Shown here: positions 33,279 to 41,413 of the stretch, piece by piece
How the letters are laid out: every line of letters begins with the position of its first letter
Position numbering within the stretch: the stretch's first letter is position 1
Assembly: GCF_001306035.1 (NCBI RefSeq)
Contig: NZ_LGCM01000039.1
Span: 124,001 to 188,000, forward strand
Origin: Levilinea saccharolytica
Lineage (GTDB): Bacteria > Chloroflexota > Anaerolineae > Anaerolineales > Anaerolineaceae
Direction: 5' to 3'
DNA: 64,000 nt
Made by a program: the position numbers and the translations under genes
The notes under the pieces: generated by a model
Database searches by the model: none
Told to the model about the DNA's origin: nothing
The model's input: only the letters and a program-made list of their open reading frames with translations

Positions 33279-34253
33279 CTATTGAGATCGCAACGAATCC
33301 ACAAAAGGCTGCACCGCCTCTAAAAACGCCTGCGGACATTCCTCCTGGGGCACATGCCCGCAGGCCGGGAACACCGCCAACCCCGCCCCAGGGATTTCCT
33401 CCGCCAGCCGCAGACTATCGGCCGTGGGGATAATCTGGTCGTCATCGCCCGTCACCACCAGCACGGGCAGGCTCAGCTCACTTAGGCGCCCCGCCAACCC
33501 GTGCGGGCCGTTGGCCTTGGTCAGCTCCCACAGCGCCCGATCCCAATTTTCCGCGCGCAGAGGCTTGCGGTAGCCCTCCAAAATCTCCGGTGTCAGAAGG
33601 CTGGGGTCGTGCCAGGCGCTGCGGATAAAGACATCCCCAGGCTCACCCGCGATAGAGCGGGCAAACACTGGCCCCCAGCGGTTGAGCTGCGGTGAGTTCA
33701 ACAGCGGCCCCAACCGGCCAAAGCGGCTGCCCTCGCTGTACACGGCCGCATCCACCAACACCAGCCCCGCCACACGCTGCGGCGCGCTTAAAGCCGTCTG
33801 CATCGCCACAGTTCCACCCGCCGAATTGCCCACCAGCACGGCCTTTTCCACCCCCAATGCGTCCATCAGGCCGGTGAGCAGGCTCACCTGCGCCGTCAGG
33901 CTGTAGGGCGATTCTCCGCTCCACTCACCGGGCATCGGCCGCTGGGTCAGGCCAAAGGCCGGGCGGTCATAGGCGATCACCCGCGCCCCCTCGCCCAGCG
34001 GGGCCAGCACCTCACGCCACGAGAACACGCTGGCCCCAAAGCCGTGCAGCAAAATCACCACCGGCTGCCCCTGGCCGGCCTCTTTGTAATGCACCTGAAT
34101 GCCGTTCACGTTCACAAAGCGGCTGTCCGCCTCCGCCAGCTCAGCCGCGGGTTGGGTATCTTCCAAGGGCGGCAGCGGAATCAGCATGGGCAGCACCAGC
34201 ACCACCAGCGCCAGGGCCGCCAACACCCCGCCAAGGATTTTCAAAGCTTTCAC
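33279..34253 (-). CDS. Membrane-anchored alpha/beta hydrolase
   Basis: 324 aa. A single N-terminal hydrophobic helix (residues 5-27) probably anchors or exports it. The hydrolase fold follows: oxyanion region LLHGFG, nucleophile Ser in GNSAGG, acid in VTGDDDQIIP, catalytic His in CGHVPQEE. The start is GTG and overlaps the upstream gene's TGA, so the two hydrolases are translated together. Likely an esterase or lactonase acting outside the cytoplasm; the substrate is unknown. Confidence 0.88.
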   Translation of the reverse strand: MKALKILGGVLAALALVVLVLPMLIPLPPLEDTQPAAELAEADSRFVNVNGIQVHYKEAGQGQPVVILLHGFGASVFSWREVLAPLGEGARVIAYDRPAFGLTQRPMPGEWSGESPYSLTAQVSLLTGLMDALGVEKAVLVGNSAGGTVAMQTALSAPQRVAGLVLVDAAVYSEGSRFGRLGPLLNSPQLNRWGPVFARSIAGEPGDVFIRSAWHDPSLLTPEILEGYRKPLRAENWDRALWELTKANGPHGLAGRLSELSLPVLVVTGDDDQIIPTADSLRLAEEIPGAGLAVFPACGHVPQEECPQAFLEAVQPFVDSLRSQ

Positions 34254-35014
34254 GGTTGTCCTCCAATCTCCGCCAGCAGGTCAATCACCGCCTGGGCGGC
34301 CTGTTCCTGCTGCGCCTCTGCCGAAATCTGCGCCGTGCCGTCCCCCGACTGAACGCCGTAGCTGCCAAATTGGGCGTGGTTCCCGCCCACAATCTCCACC
34401 CAGCGCGTGCTCTGCGGCAGGCGCGCCGCCGATCCCAACACCGTCTGCGGGTCGGCCAGTCCGTCCTCCGAGGCGTACACCGAAAGCACCCGCCCGCCCC
34501 AATCCGCCAGCGAGCTGGATTCCGCCGGATACGCCGCCCAGAACACCAAGCCGCGCACCCGCAGCGGGTTTTGCAGCACATATTCGGCCGCCATCGCCCC
34601 GCCCAGCGAATGCCCGCCGATCACCCATTGGCCCACCTCGGGGTAAGCCGGGAAGACGGCGTCCGCGCGGTTGGGGGCCGTCACCGCCAGCGACAGGGGC
34701 ATGCGCACCAGCACGGTGGGGTAGCCCGCCGCGGCGATGCGGCGCAGCACCGGCGCATAGGAGCGGTAATCCACGCGCCCGCCAGGGTAAAAGATAAAGC
34801 CCACGGGTTGAGGGTTACTTTCAGGGGCAAAGAGGAGCCAGTTGGCCCCCTCGTTTACGCGCACCCCCGCCCCGCTTTGCAGCGCGGCCTCGGCCTGGGA
34901 ATCGGGGCCCAGGGGCGTAGCCGCCCAAAAAGCAAAACCCAACACCCCCACCAGCAGCCCTAACCCCAGCACCCTTCCGAAAATGCGCAGCAGCCCGCGA
35001 AGTTTTCCATTCAT
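34250..35014 (-). CDS. Alpha/beta hydrolase with N-terminal membrane segment
   Basis: 254 aa. A hydrophobic N-terminal helix (about residues 12-33) is followed by a compact hydrolase: YPGGRVDYRSY, nucleophile Ser in GGHSLGGAMAAEY, an acid in SVYASEDGL, and His in VGGNHAQFGSYG. The motif set matches the dienelactone-hydrolase-like 'alpha/beta hydrolase' family often found as a short lipoprotein or membrane form. ATG 35014 is used; the long in-frame upstream opening runs antisense to a methyltransferase and is not real. AAGGA lies about 10 nt upstream. Overlaps the next gene by GTGA. Confidence 0.85.
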   Translation of the reverse strand: MNGKLRGLLRIFGRVLGLGLLVGVLGFAFWAATPLGPDSQAEAALQSGAGVRVNEGANWLLFAPESNPQPVGFIFYPGGRVDYRSYAPVLRRIAAAGYPTVLVRMPLSLAVTAPNRADAVFPAYPEVGQWVIGGHSLGGAMAAEYVLQNPLRVRGLVFWAAYPAESSSLADWGGRVLSVYASEDGLADPQTVLGSAARLPQSTRWVEIVGGNHAQFGSYGVQSGDGTAQISAEAQQEQAAQAVIDLLAEIGGQP

Positions 35015-35108
35015 GATCGCAGCATCCTTTCCAAAAAGATGATCTGATTCTAGGAGAATCTGCCCCATTCCACAAGCGCACAACCCCCCATAGCCTATAC
35101 GGGCGGAG

Positions 35109-35151
35109 GTAGGCGAACTCGCGGATATCAGCTTGGAAGGCTGATGCCTAC
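35109..35151 (-). pseudogene. tRNA-Gly(TCC)-like fragment
   Basis: On the minus strand 35144-35128 reads as a perfect anticodon arm: TCAGC stem, CTTCCAA loop (anticodon TCC with U33 and A37), GCTGA stem. It is followed by GCGAGTTCG, which looks like the start of a T-arm. The other T-arm half, D-arm and matching acceptor strand are missing, so it is not a functional tRNA. GTAGGC/GCCTAC (35109-35114/35146-35151) closes the element as a hairpin. It may be a tRNA remnant or a chance-derived palindrome. Confidence 0.4.
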
Positions 35152-35172
35152 AGGTCGATACGCGCGCAGGCA

Positions 35173-35201
35173 TTGGACTTGCCGCCGTTTTGTTGTACAA
35201 T
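35173..35201 (+). promoter_or_regulatory. Promoter of the methyltransferase at 35267
   Basis: TTGGAC (35173-35178), 17-nt spacer, TACAAT (35196-35201), 65 nt before the start codon. Confidence 0.7.
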
Positions 35202-35266
35202 ACGGAACAAAGGGGGCAAGCGCGCAGCCAAATGCGGTCGAGTGCGGTCATCAGGAGGTGAAACCC

Positions 35267-36022
35267 ATGAGCCTGTACCAACAATTTGCCAAAGTGTATG
35301 CCAGCGGCTACCGCGGCTATTCGCAAAACATGGCAGAGCTTCTTCCGGCTGTCATCACGCATTATCACCTTGCCCCAGGCGGCCGCCTGCTGGATATCGC
35401 CTGCGGAGAGGGCAGTTTCGCTGTGGCCGCAGCCCAGCAAGGTTGGCAGGTGGTGGGGGTGGATCAATCCTGCGACATGCTCGATCTGGCCCGCGCCCAC
35501 GCCCTGGAAGCCGGCGTCAGCGCCGAATTTTCCTGCATGGACATGCGCGAGCTGGATTTTTCCGGTCAATTTGACCTGGCCACCTGCTGGTACGACAGCC
35601 TGAACTATCTGTTGACCGCGGAAGACCTCGGCAAAGCTTTTCAGGGCGTGGCGCGAGCGCTGAAACCCGGCGGGCATTTCCTCTTCGACATGAACACCGT
35701 CTACGGCCTGGCGGTCAGTTGGCCGCGCCAGCCCAGCGCCGTGCGTCAGGATACCCCCGACCTGATGGAAATCCACCAGACCCGCTACGACCACGAGGCA
35801 CAGATCGCCTCGGTGCGCATTGTAGCCTTCCTGCGCAAAGGCGAGCAGTGGGAGCGCATGGAAGAGGTGCACCAGGAAAAGGCTTATCCCGTCAGCACGG
35901 TGCAGGCCTTGCTGGAGGCCGCCGGCTTTGAAGTGGCCGCCACCCTGGGCAACCTGCGCGAATTCATCCCTCTGCAGCTCGACAGCCCGCGTATGTGGTG
36001 GTTGGCGCGCAAAATCGCCTGA
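35267..36022 (+). CDS. Class I SAM-dependent methyltransferase
   Basis: 251 aa. SAM motif I LLDIACGEGSF (about residues 37-47), acidic residue in VVGVDQS, motif II FDLATCWYDSLNYL and motif III ALKPGGHFLFDMN. AGGAGG 8 nt upstream fixes the ATG at 35267. The 'CWYDSLNYLL' stretch is shared with many uncharacterised small-molecule methyltransferases. It is a single-gene unit ending at a shared terminator. Substrate unknown. Confidence 0.87.
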   Translation: MSLYQQFAKVYASGYRGYSQNMAELLPAVITHYHLAPGGRLLDIACGEGSFAVAAAQQGWQVVGVDQSCDMLDLARAHALEAGVSAEFSCMDMRELDFSGQFDLATCWYDSLNYLLTAEDLGKAFQGVARALKPGGHFLFDMNTVYGLAVSWPRQPSAVRQDTPDLMEIHQTRYDHEAQIASVRIVAFLRKGEQWERMEEVHQEKAYPVSTVQALLEAAGFEVAATLGNLREFIPLQLDSPRMWWLARKIA

Positions 36023-36039
36023 GCCTGCTCCTTAAAACC

Positions 36040-36076
36040 AAAGCCCAGAGGTCTTCGCGGCCTCTGGGCTTTTTTT
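36040..36076. terminator. Bidirectional terminator between methyltransferase and DUF362 gene
   Basis: AAAGCCCAGAGG (36040-36051) with CCTCTGGGCTTT (36061-36072) and a run of T to 36076, between convergent genes. Confidence 0.88.
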
Positions 36077-36088
36077 GCGTTTTATACC

Positions 36089-37255
36089 CTACGAACGGGC
36101 GTGGATGTAGGCCATCGGCGCGAATTTCTTCTCTTCCACCGGCAGCACGTCCACCAGTTCATACTGGCGCGAGCCCAACCCCAGGGCCTCGCCGTATTCC
36201 ACCACCTTATACGGGTCTTTCATCGGCCCGTGCATCCAGGTGAAGGGGTGGCCGTCGTTGGGGATGACTTCCATGCTGGTGGGCACGTTCTCGGTGATCA
36301 GGCGCGACTGGGCGATCACATCCAGCGTGGCCTGATCCAGGGCCACAATGTCGTCTGAGCCGAAAATTCCCGCATCCGGCAGGATGGGCATGCTGGTGAA
36401 GCCAAAGCAGTCGCACACCGGCGTCATGTGGGTGGCCAGGTTGAGGTGAACGGCCTTGCCGGGGTCAAAGGTGCCCAGCACAATGCTGGTGGAAATCGCC
36501 ATAGCCTCCTGGAAGGTCCAGAAGTTGGCCGGGTTAATCTTCCAACTGCCCTCCGGGGCCACCTTCAAACACCGTCCGCACTGATTGCAGGGTTCATAGT
36601 GCAAATGCAGATTCCCCGGCGCATGGCGGTCTTCCACAATCGCCCCGTGCGGGCAGGAGTCGATGATGCGTTGGCGCGTTTCGGCGTCGGGGCACAGCTC
36701 GGGGAACCAGTACGGATCCACGTGGTGGGTGTCGTGCATCAGGCCGCGCGTGCCGCCCACCATGCAGCCCAGGGCCAGATTCTTAAACGCCGCCCCAAAG
36801 GAGCAGCTGGGATGACCCTTGACATGCGCAAAGTTGACCAGGAAAGAGGCATCCTGAATCATGCCGCCCAGCTTCCATTCCTTCATGTTCTTGTACTCAT
36901 GGAAATAGGAGACGTAATAATTATCCTTCAGCCCGCCCACGGGGTACACCGGGCAGCCGATCGTCTCGCTGGCGTAGCCGCGCTTTTCGGCGCCGGAGGC
37001 GTCCCAATCCACATCCACCACAAAAGGCTTGCCGCCCCCATCTTTAATCGCCTGCACCACCTTGCGCACAAACACCGGATGGATCACCGAATAACTCAAA
37101 TTATTGCCCACGTGCATCTTAATCGCCACCAGCTCATCTTTCACCCGGTCGCGTAAATGCAGCGCGTCCAGGATGAGGTCCAGCTTGGCGGGCAGAGTCT
37201 CTGCGGCGTCTAAGCGCGCCTGGCGAGGCGAACCCCAATATACGTTACTGGTCAT
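36089..37255 (-). CDS. DUF362 domain iron-sulfur protein
   Basis: 388 aa, a DUF362 family protein. The middle holds SCPHGAI and CNQCGRC, together four Cys suited to one iron-sulfur cluster. Conserved HVKGHPSCSFGAAFKNL, LGCMVGGTRG and the C-terminal DAGIFGSDDIVALDQATLD are typical of the family. The biochemical role of DUF362 is not established. AGGAGA precedes ATG 37255. The start lies 11 nt inside the end of the uracil-DNA glycosylase gene, so the two are translationally coupled although no functional link is obvious. Confidence 0.85.
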   Translation of the reverse strand: MTSNVYWGSPRQARLDAAETLPAKLDLILDALHLRDRVKDELVAIKMHVGNNLSYSVIHPVFVRKVVQAIKDGGGKPFVVDVDWDASGAEKRGYASETIGCPVYPVGGLKDNYYVSYFHEYKNMKEWKLGGMIQDASFLVNFAHVKGHPSCSFGAAFKNLALGCMVGGTRGLMHDTHHVDPYWFPELCPDAETRQRIIDSCPHGAIVEDRHAPGNLHLHYEPCNQCGRCLKVAPEGSWKINPANFWTFQEAMAISTSIVLGTFDPGKAVHLNLATHMTPVCDCFGFTSMPILPDAGIFGSDDIVALDQATLDVIAQSRLITENVPTSMEVIPNDGHPFTWMHGPMKDPYKVVEYGEALGLGSRQYELVDVLPVEEKKFAPMAYIHARS

Positions 37256-37985
37256 CTTTTTTCTCCTGAATAGTTTCAACCGGCGGTGGTTCTGGCAGCA
37301 GCGCACGGGCGCGCAGCCAAATAGAATCAAACATATCGCGGGTCAAGCGCCCCGTCTGCGTGTTCTGTCGGCTGGGGTGATACGAAGCCAGCAGCCAGGG
37401 GAACCCAGCAGGCGCATCATAAAATACCCCGTGGCCAAACGCCGCTCCTGAGAGCGGCAGCCCATCCTGGCGCAGCATATCCACCACATGATCAAAGGCG
37501 ATCTTGCCCAGGGCCACAATCCCGCACACCCGGCGCAGCAGCCCCATCTCTGCCCGCAGATAGGGCAGACAGGTGCGGATCTCTTCGGGGGTGGGCTTGT
37601 TATCCGGCGGCGCACAGCGCGCCACCGCGGTGATGAAAGCCCCGCGCAGCGTAAGCCCGTCCCCGCGGCCCAGCGAAGTGGGCTGGTTGGCAAGGCCCGC
37701 CCGGTGCAAGGCCCCGTAGAGAAACTCACCCGAGGCGTCCCCGGTGAACATGCGCCCGGTGCGGTTGGAGCCGTGCGCCCCTGGGGCCAGCCCTACAATC
37801 AGCAGCTGCGCCTGCGGGTCGCCAAAGCCGGGCACCCCCCGCCCCCAATAGGCTTCCTCGCGAAAGGCGCGCCGCTTCACCCGCGCCACTTCCTCGCGCC
37901 AACTCACCAGGCGCGGGCACAGGCGGCAAGCTTCAATTTCGGCTTCCAGGGCGGCCAGAGAGGATGTGGGAGGGGCTGCGTTCAA
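37245..37985 (-). CDS. Uracil-DNA glycosylase, family 5 (UDGb type)
   Basis: 246 aa. It has the family-5 active-site motif GLAPGAHGSNRTGRMFTGD and the DNA-binding motif SYHPSRQN, plus cysteines in CRLCPRL, TCLPYL and RVCG that fit a [4Fe-4S] cluster. It removes uracil and other deaminated bases from DNA. The start appears to be TTG at 37985: no in-frame ATG precedes the conserved LEAEIEACRLCP region, GGAG lies about 10 nt upstream, and an ATG nearby (about 38001) is out of frame. Divergent from miaB. Confidence 0.9.
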   Translation of the reverse strand: MNAAPPTSSLAALEAEIEACRLCPRLVSWREEVARVKRRAFREEAYWGRGVPGFGDPQAQLLIVGLAPGAHGSNRTGRMFTGDASGEFLYGALHRAGLANQPTSLGRGDGLTLRGAFITAVARCAPPDNKPTPEEIRTCLPYLRAEMGLLRRVCGIVALGKIAFDHVVDMLRQDGLPLSGAAFGHGVFYDAPAGFPWLLASYHPSRQNTQTGRLTRDMFDSIWLRARALLPEPPPVETIQEKKDDQ

Positions 37986-38017
37986 GCGTTGATTGCTCCA
38001 TCGGAGGGATAAGACCT

Positions 38018-38026
38018 ATTTTACCA
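38018..38026 (-). promoter_or_regulatory. Extended -10 promoter of the glycosylase/DUF362 pair
   Basis: On the minus strand TGGTAAAAT (38026-38018), an extended -10 box about 32 nt upstream of the TTG start; no clear -35. Confidence 0.5.
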
Positions 38027-38093
38027 GATTTTCTGCGCCCGCTTCGGGCGCGTCAATTCAGACTATTTCAGGGTGAATAGATCCAAAAATTCC

Positions 38094-38102
38094 TGATATA
38101 AT
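38094..38102 (+). promoter_or_regulatory. Extended -10 promoter giving a leaderless miaB mRNA
   Basis: TGATATAAT (38094-38102). Exactly 7 nt separate the -10 box from the miaB ATG, which puts the predicted start site at the start codon. Confidence 0.65.
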
Positions 38103-38109
38103 CGGGGGC

Positions 38110-39423
38110 ATGAAATACCACATCTGGACCGAAGGTTGTCAAATGAACGTGGCCGACTCCCAACGGGTCGGCTCTGCGCTGGAGCACATGGGCTACCAGA
38201 TGACCGAGCGCGCGGCAGAAGCCGACGTGATCATCCTCAACACCTGCGTGGTGCGCCAGAGCGCCGAGGATAAGGCCTACGGCCGCCTCAGCTCCCTCCA
38301 GCCGCTGAAAAAACGCAATCCCCATCTGGTGATCAACCTGATGGGCTGCCTGGTGGGCGTGCGCAGCACCGAGCGCCTGCAAAAGCGCTTCCCCTATGTA
38401 GACGTGTTTTCACCGCCCTCCGACCCCCGCCCCCTGGTGGCCTTCTTAAACCAGCGCGACGGGCGCGAGGAAAGTCTGGCCGAGGTGGAAGGCCGCTTTG
38501 CCTTACAGGACGAAGAACTGACCCTGCCGGTGCATGAGCGCGGGCAGTTGGTTTCGGCCTATATCCCCGTGGTGTACGGCTGCTCCCACGCCTGCACCTA
38601 CTGCATCATCCCCTACCGCCGCGGGGTGGAAAAATCCCGCCCGCCCGAAGAAATCATCGGCGAGGCGCGCGCCCTGACGGCCCAGGGTGTGCGCGAAATC
38701 ACCCTGCTGGGGCAAATTGTGGACCGCTACGGCAAAGATGAACCCGCCTACCCCACCCTGGCGGGCATGCTCACCCGCCTCAGCGCCCTGGACGGGCTGG
38801 AGCGCATCCGTTTTCTCACCTCGCACCCCAACTGGATGAATGACGCCCTGCTGGACGCGGTGGCCTCCCTGCCCAAGGTCATGCCCCACATTGAAGTGCC
38901 CTGTCAGGCCGGGGATGATGAGGTTCTGGCCAACATGAAGCGCGGCTACAGCGTGGAAGCCTACCGCCGCCTGGTGGAAAACATCCGCGCGCGCATTCCG
39001 GGCGTGTCCATCGCCACAGACATCATCGTCGGCTTCCCCGGCGAAACCGAGGCGCAATTCCAGAACACCTACGACCTGCTGGCCGATCTGAAGCTGGATG
39101 TCGCCCACCTGGCGCGCTATTCCCCGCGTGAAGGCACGGTTTCGGCGCGGCGCATGGCCGATGACGTGCCCGACGAAGAGAAATGGCGGCGCTTCCGCGC
39201 CCTGGAAAATTTGCAGGAAGGCATCGCCGCCGAAATCCACGCCCGCTATCTGGGCACGGAAACGCCGGTCTTGTTTGAAGAAAAAGTGAAAAAACGCTGG
39301 CGCGGGCGCACCCCCACCAACAAACTGGTCTTTGTGGAAACCGATGAAGATTTGCGCGCCCAGGTGCGGCCGGTGAAGATTAACTGGACGGGCCCCTGGT
39401 CGATGATCGGCGAGCTGGCCTGA
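38110..39423 (+). CDS. miaB: tRNA-2-methylthio-N6-dimethylallyladenosine synthase
   Basis: 437 aa, full-length MiaB. The N-terminal UPF0004 domain has its cluster cysteines in EGCQMN, LNTCVV and MGCLVG. The radical-SAM domain carries CSHACTYC. The C-terminus is a TRAM domain. It inserts a methylthio group at A37 of tRNAs reading UNN codons. The usual LLGQNVNSYG is LLGQIVDRYG here, a change worth noting but not in an iron-sulfur ligand. No ribosome-binding site fits the ATG; the promoter geometry suggests a leaderless transcript. Confidence 0.92.
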   Translation: MKYHIWTEGCQMNVADSQRVGSALEHMGYQMTERAAEADVIILNTCVVRQSAEDKAYGRLSSLQPLKKRNPHLVINLMGCLVGVRSTERLQKRFPYVDVFSPPSDPRPLVAFLNQRDGREESLAEVEGRFALQDEELTLPVHERGQLVSAYIPVVYGCSHACTYCIIPYRRGVEKSRPPEEIIGEARALTAQGVREITLLGQIVDRYGKDEPAYPTLAGMLTRLSALDGLERIRFLTSHPNWMNDALLDAVASLPKVMPHIEVPCQAGDDEVLANMKRGYSVEAYRRLVENIRARIPGVSIATDIIVGFPGETEAQFQNTYDLLADLKLDVAHLARYSPREGTVSARRMADDVPDEEKWRRFRALENLQEGIAAEIHARYLGTETPVLFEEKVKKRWRGRTPTNKLVFVETDEDLRAQVRPVKINWTGPWSMIGELA

Positions 39424-39437
39424 GCCGCCCCCCTGCC

Positions 39438-41333
39438 CTACCCGTTCTCGCCCGCTGGATCGTTATTTTCCAGCGGGTTTTTGCTTCCCTCCCCCAGCGC
39501 CTGATCAAAGAATGCCGCCAGCCGCTCAGCCAGGATGCGCAGATTGGCGGGTTTGTAAATGCCGTGGCCCTCATCCGCAAATTCCAACACTTCAAACGGC
39601 ACGCCGCAGGCCCGCAGCCGCCCCGTCACCTGGCGCACATGCTCCGGCGGCACATTCGGATCGTGCGCCCCCTGTACAATCAGGAGCGGCACGCGGATGC
39701 GCTCGACAAAATGGATCGGGGAACGTTCCGCATAGCGCTGGGGCACTTGCTCCGGCGTGCCGCCCATCATCTCAGCCGTCAGCGGGCGCAGATCCGGGCG
39801 GGTGGTTTCGTAATCCACCACCAGATCGGTCATCCCGCAGATGGGCGCCGCCGCCCCAATCACCTCAGGGCCGTAGTGGGTCGCCAGATGCCAGGCCGAA
39901 TAGCCGCCAAAGGAGGTGCCCGTCACACCCACCCGCCCCGGCTCGGCCAGCCCCGCGGCCATCAGCGCCCGCGCCGCGCAGGCCAGATCCTCCTGCTCCC
40001 GCCCCCCCCAACCGTCCTCTTTAATGCGGTCGCGAAAGTCCACCCCAAAGCCGGTGCTGCCGCGGTAATTGACCGCCAGCACGTTGAAGCCGCAGCGGGC
40101 GTAATATTGCAGCTCGGCCGTCAGCCGGTCTTCCATGTACATCGAAGGCCCGCCGTGCACGCGCAGAATAGCCCGGCGGCGGTTAGGCGCCGCCCGCAGC
40201 AGCCAGCCCTGAATCTCCAGGCCGTCGCTGGAGGCAAAGCGAAAATCTTCGGCGCGGGTCAGCTCCGCGCTGCGCAGGGCGCTGCGCTCCCACGGGTCGC
40301 TCAGCGGCGCGGCCCGCGGCGGCTGGCCCGGCGTTTCGCAAAGCTGCACCAGTTGATCCGGCAGGTGGGCCGCGTACTGCACCCCCACCCAGGCCCCGTG
40401 CGCCGCCCGCCCCAAAGCCAGCCAGTTGCCTTCCAGCCGCGGCAGGGTCTGTTCCTCCCCGCTGTCCAGATCCAAAAACGAAGGGCAGCGCACCGACTGG
40501 CGCACATCGTTGATCACCACCAGCCCGTCCGGCGAAGCCCAGGCGCTTTCGATGTTACGCTGCGGATCGTCCACCCACCAACGCAGTTCCTCGGTCTGCA
40601 GGTCCCAGACCGCCAGGCGCGTATAGCGCCGGGGATCCCCAGGGCGAGCCTCAGATTGGATCAAAATCCGCCGCCCATCGGGCATCCAGCGTGCAAAGGT
40701 CTTCACATCCTCGCCGAAGTTGGCAACCTCGCGCACCTCGCCGGAACGCAGATCGTGAAGCATAAACTGGCGCCCGGCCACATGCCGCTCGCGCAGCGGG
40801 TAGAGCACATGCGTGCCCTGGGCGTTGGGGGTCGGCTCGATCCACATGGCGCGGTGCGGGCGCGCCAGAACTTCACGTTTGCCGGTGTGCAGGTCGTGGC
40901 GAAACACCCAGGCCCTGTCCAGAGCTTCTTCTCGCTCAAAATCGTAATTGGCCGAATAAAACAAATAGCGTCCGTCCGCGCTCAACGCCCCGCCGCGTAG
41001 AAAATACGGCGGGTGCGGCTCGGTCAGCGGCTCCAGGCGCTGCGGCTTGTTTAAATACACGCGGTACAGGCTGCGGCGTTCATCCCCCGCCCGGTCTTCG
41101 GCCACCAGCACCGCCCGCGAATCGGGGCTCCAACTGGCCAGCAGGGTGGCCTCCGGCGTATGCGTCAGCGGGCGCGGCGGCTGGCTGCCGTCCGCCGCAA
41201 CCACAAACACATCCTGGTTTTCATGCCGCCGCAGCCATTCAAAAGCCACCCAACGCCCGTCCGGCGACAGCAGAGCGCGCCGGATAGACGGAAGGGCTAA
41301 CACTTGTGAGAGATAGTCCGAAAATATGTGCAT
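39438..41333 (-). CDS. S9 family serine peptidase (acylaminoacyl-peptidase-like)
   Basis: 631 aa. The N-terminal two thirds are a beta-propeller of TolB/WD-like units (LSPDGRWVAFEW, WSPDSRAVLVAED and others). The C-terminal alpha/beta-hydrolase domain has the catalytic Ser in GTSFGGYSAW (about residue 473), Asp in QGAHDPNVPP and His in DEGHGI. It degrades oligopeptides or removes acylated N-terminal residues. No signal peptide, so cytosolic. Start ATG 41333 is chosen by homology (the product begins with the propeller) and by the promoter at 41348. The last dozen codons overlap the miaB terminator. Confidence 0.88.
   Translation of the reverse strand: MHIFSDYLSQVLALPSIRRALLSPDGRWVAFEWLRRHENQDVFVVAADGSQPPRPLTHTPEATLLASWSPDSRAVLVAEDRAGDERRSLYRVYLNKPQRLEPLTEPHPPYFLRGGALSADGRYLFYSANYDFEREEALDRAWVFRHDLHTGKREVLARPHRAMWIEPTPNAQGTHVLYPLRERHVAGRQFMLHDLRSGEVREVANFGEDVKTFARWMPDGRRILIQSEARPGDPRRYTRLAVWDLQTEELRWWVDDPQRNIESAWASPDGLVVINDVRQSVRCPSFLDLDSGEEQTLPRLEGNWLALGRAAHGAWVGVQYAAHLPDQLVQLCETPGQPPRAAPLSDPWERSALRSAELTRAEDFRFASSDGLEIQGWLLRAAPNRRRAILRVHGGPSMYMEDRLTAELQYYARCGFNVLAVNYRGSTGFGVDFRDRIKEDGWGGREQEDLACAARALMAAGLAEPGRVGVTGTSFGGYSAWHLATHYGPEVIGAAAPICGMTDLVVDYETTRPDLRPLTAEMMGGTPEQVPQRYAERSPIHFVERIRVPLLIVQGAHDPNVPPEHVRQVTGRLRACGVPFEVLEFADEGHGIYKPANLRILAERLAAFFDQALGEGSKNPLENNDPAGENG
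39451..39483 (+). terminator. miaB terminator lying inside the 3' end of the S9 peptidase gene
   Basis: CCCGCTGG (39451-39458) and CCAGCGGG (39470-39477) followed by TTTTTG. It is on the plus strand 28 nt after the miaB stop, yet the same bases encode the antisense NPLENNDPAGENG tail of the peptidase. Confidence 0.75.
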
Positions 41334-41347
41334 CAGAACCCCCGCCG

Positions 41348-41379
41348 ATTGTATCAGCTTTCCCTTCTTCCGGTACAAT
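41348..41379. promoter_or_regulatory. Face-to-face overlapping divergent promoters
   Basis: ATTGTA (41348-41353) and TACAAT (41374-41379) mirror each other. For the plus strand: TTGTAT-N19-TACAAT, serving the gene at 41414. For the minus strand: TTGTAC-N19-TACAAT, serving the peptidase at 41333. Each -10 box overlaps the other promoter's -35 box by five bases, so only one polymerase should bind at a time. Confidence 0.55.
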
Positions 41380-41413
41380 GGTAGCAAAGTAAGTCAAAAC
41401 CCTGGAGGTCATC

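Noticed and set aside
35100-35170. Functional tRNA-Gly gene
   Set aside because: Only the anticodon arm and half a T-arm are present; no D-arm or matching acceptor strand.
35015-35872. Long N-terminal extension of the hydrolase at 34250-35014
   Set aside because: The extension is antisense to the methyltransferase at 35267 and has no hydrolase sequence; a good ATG exists at 35014.
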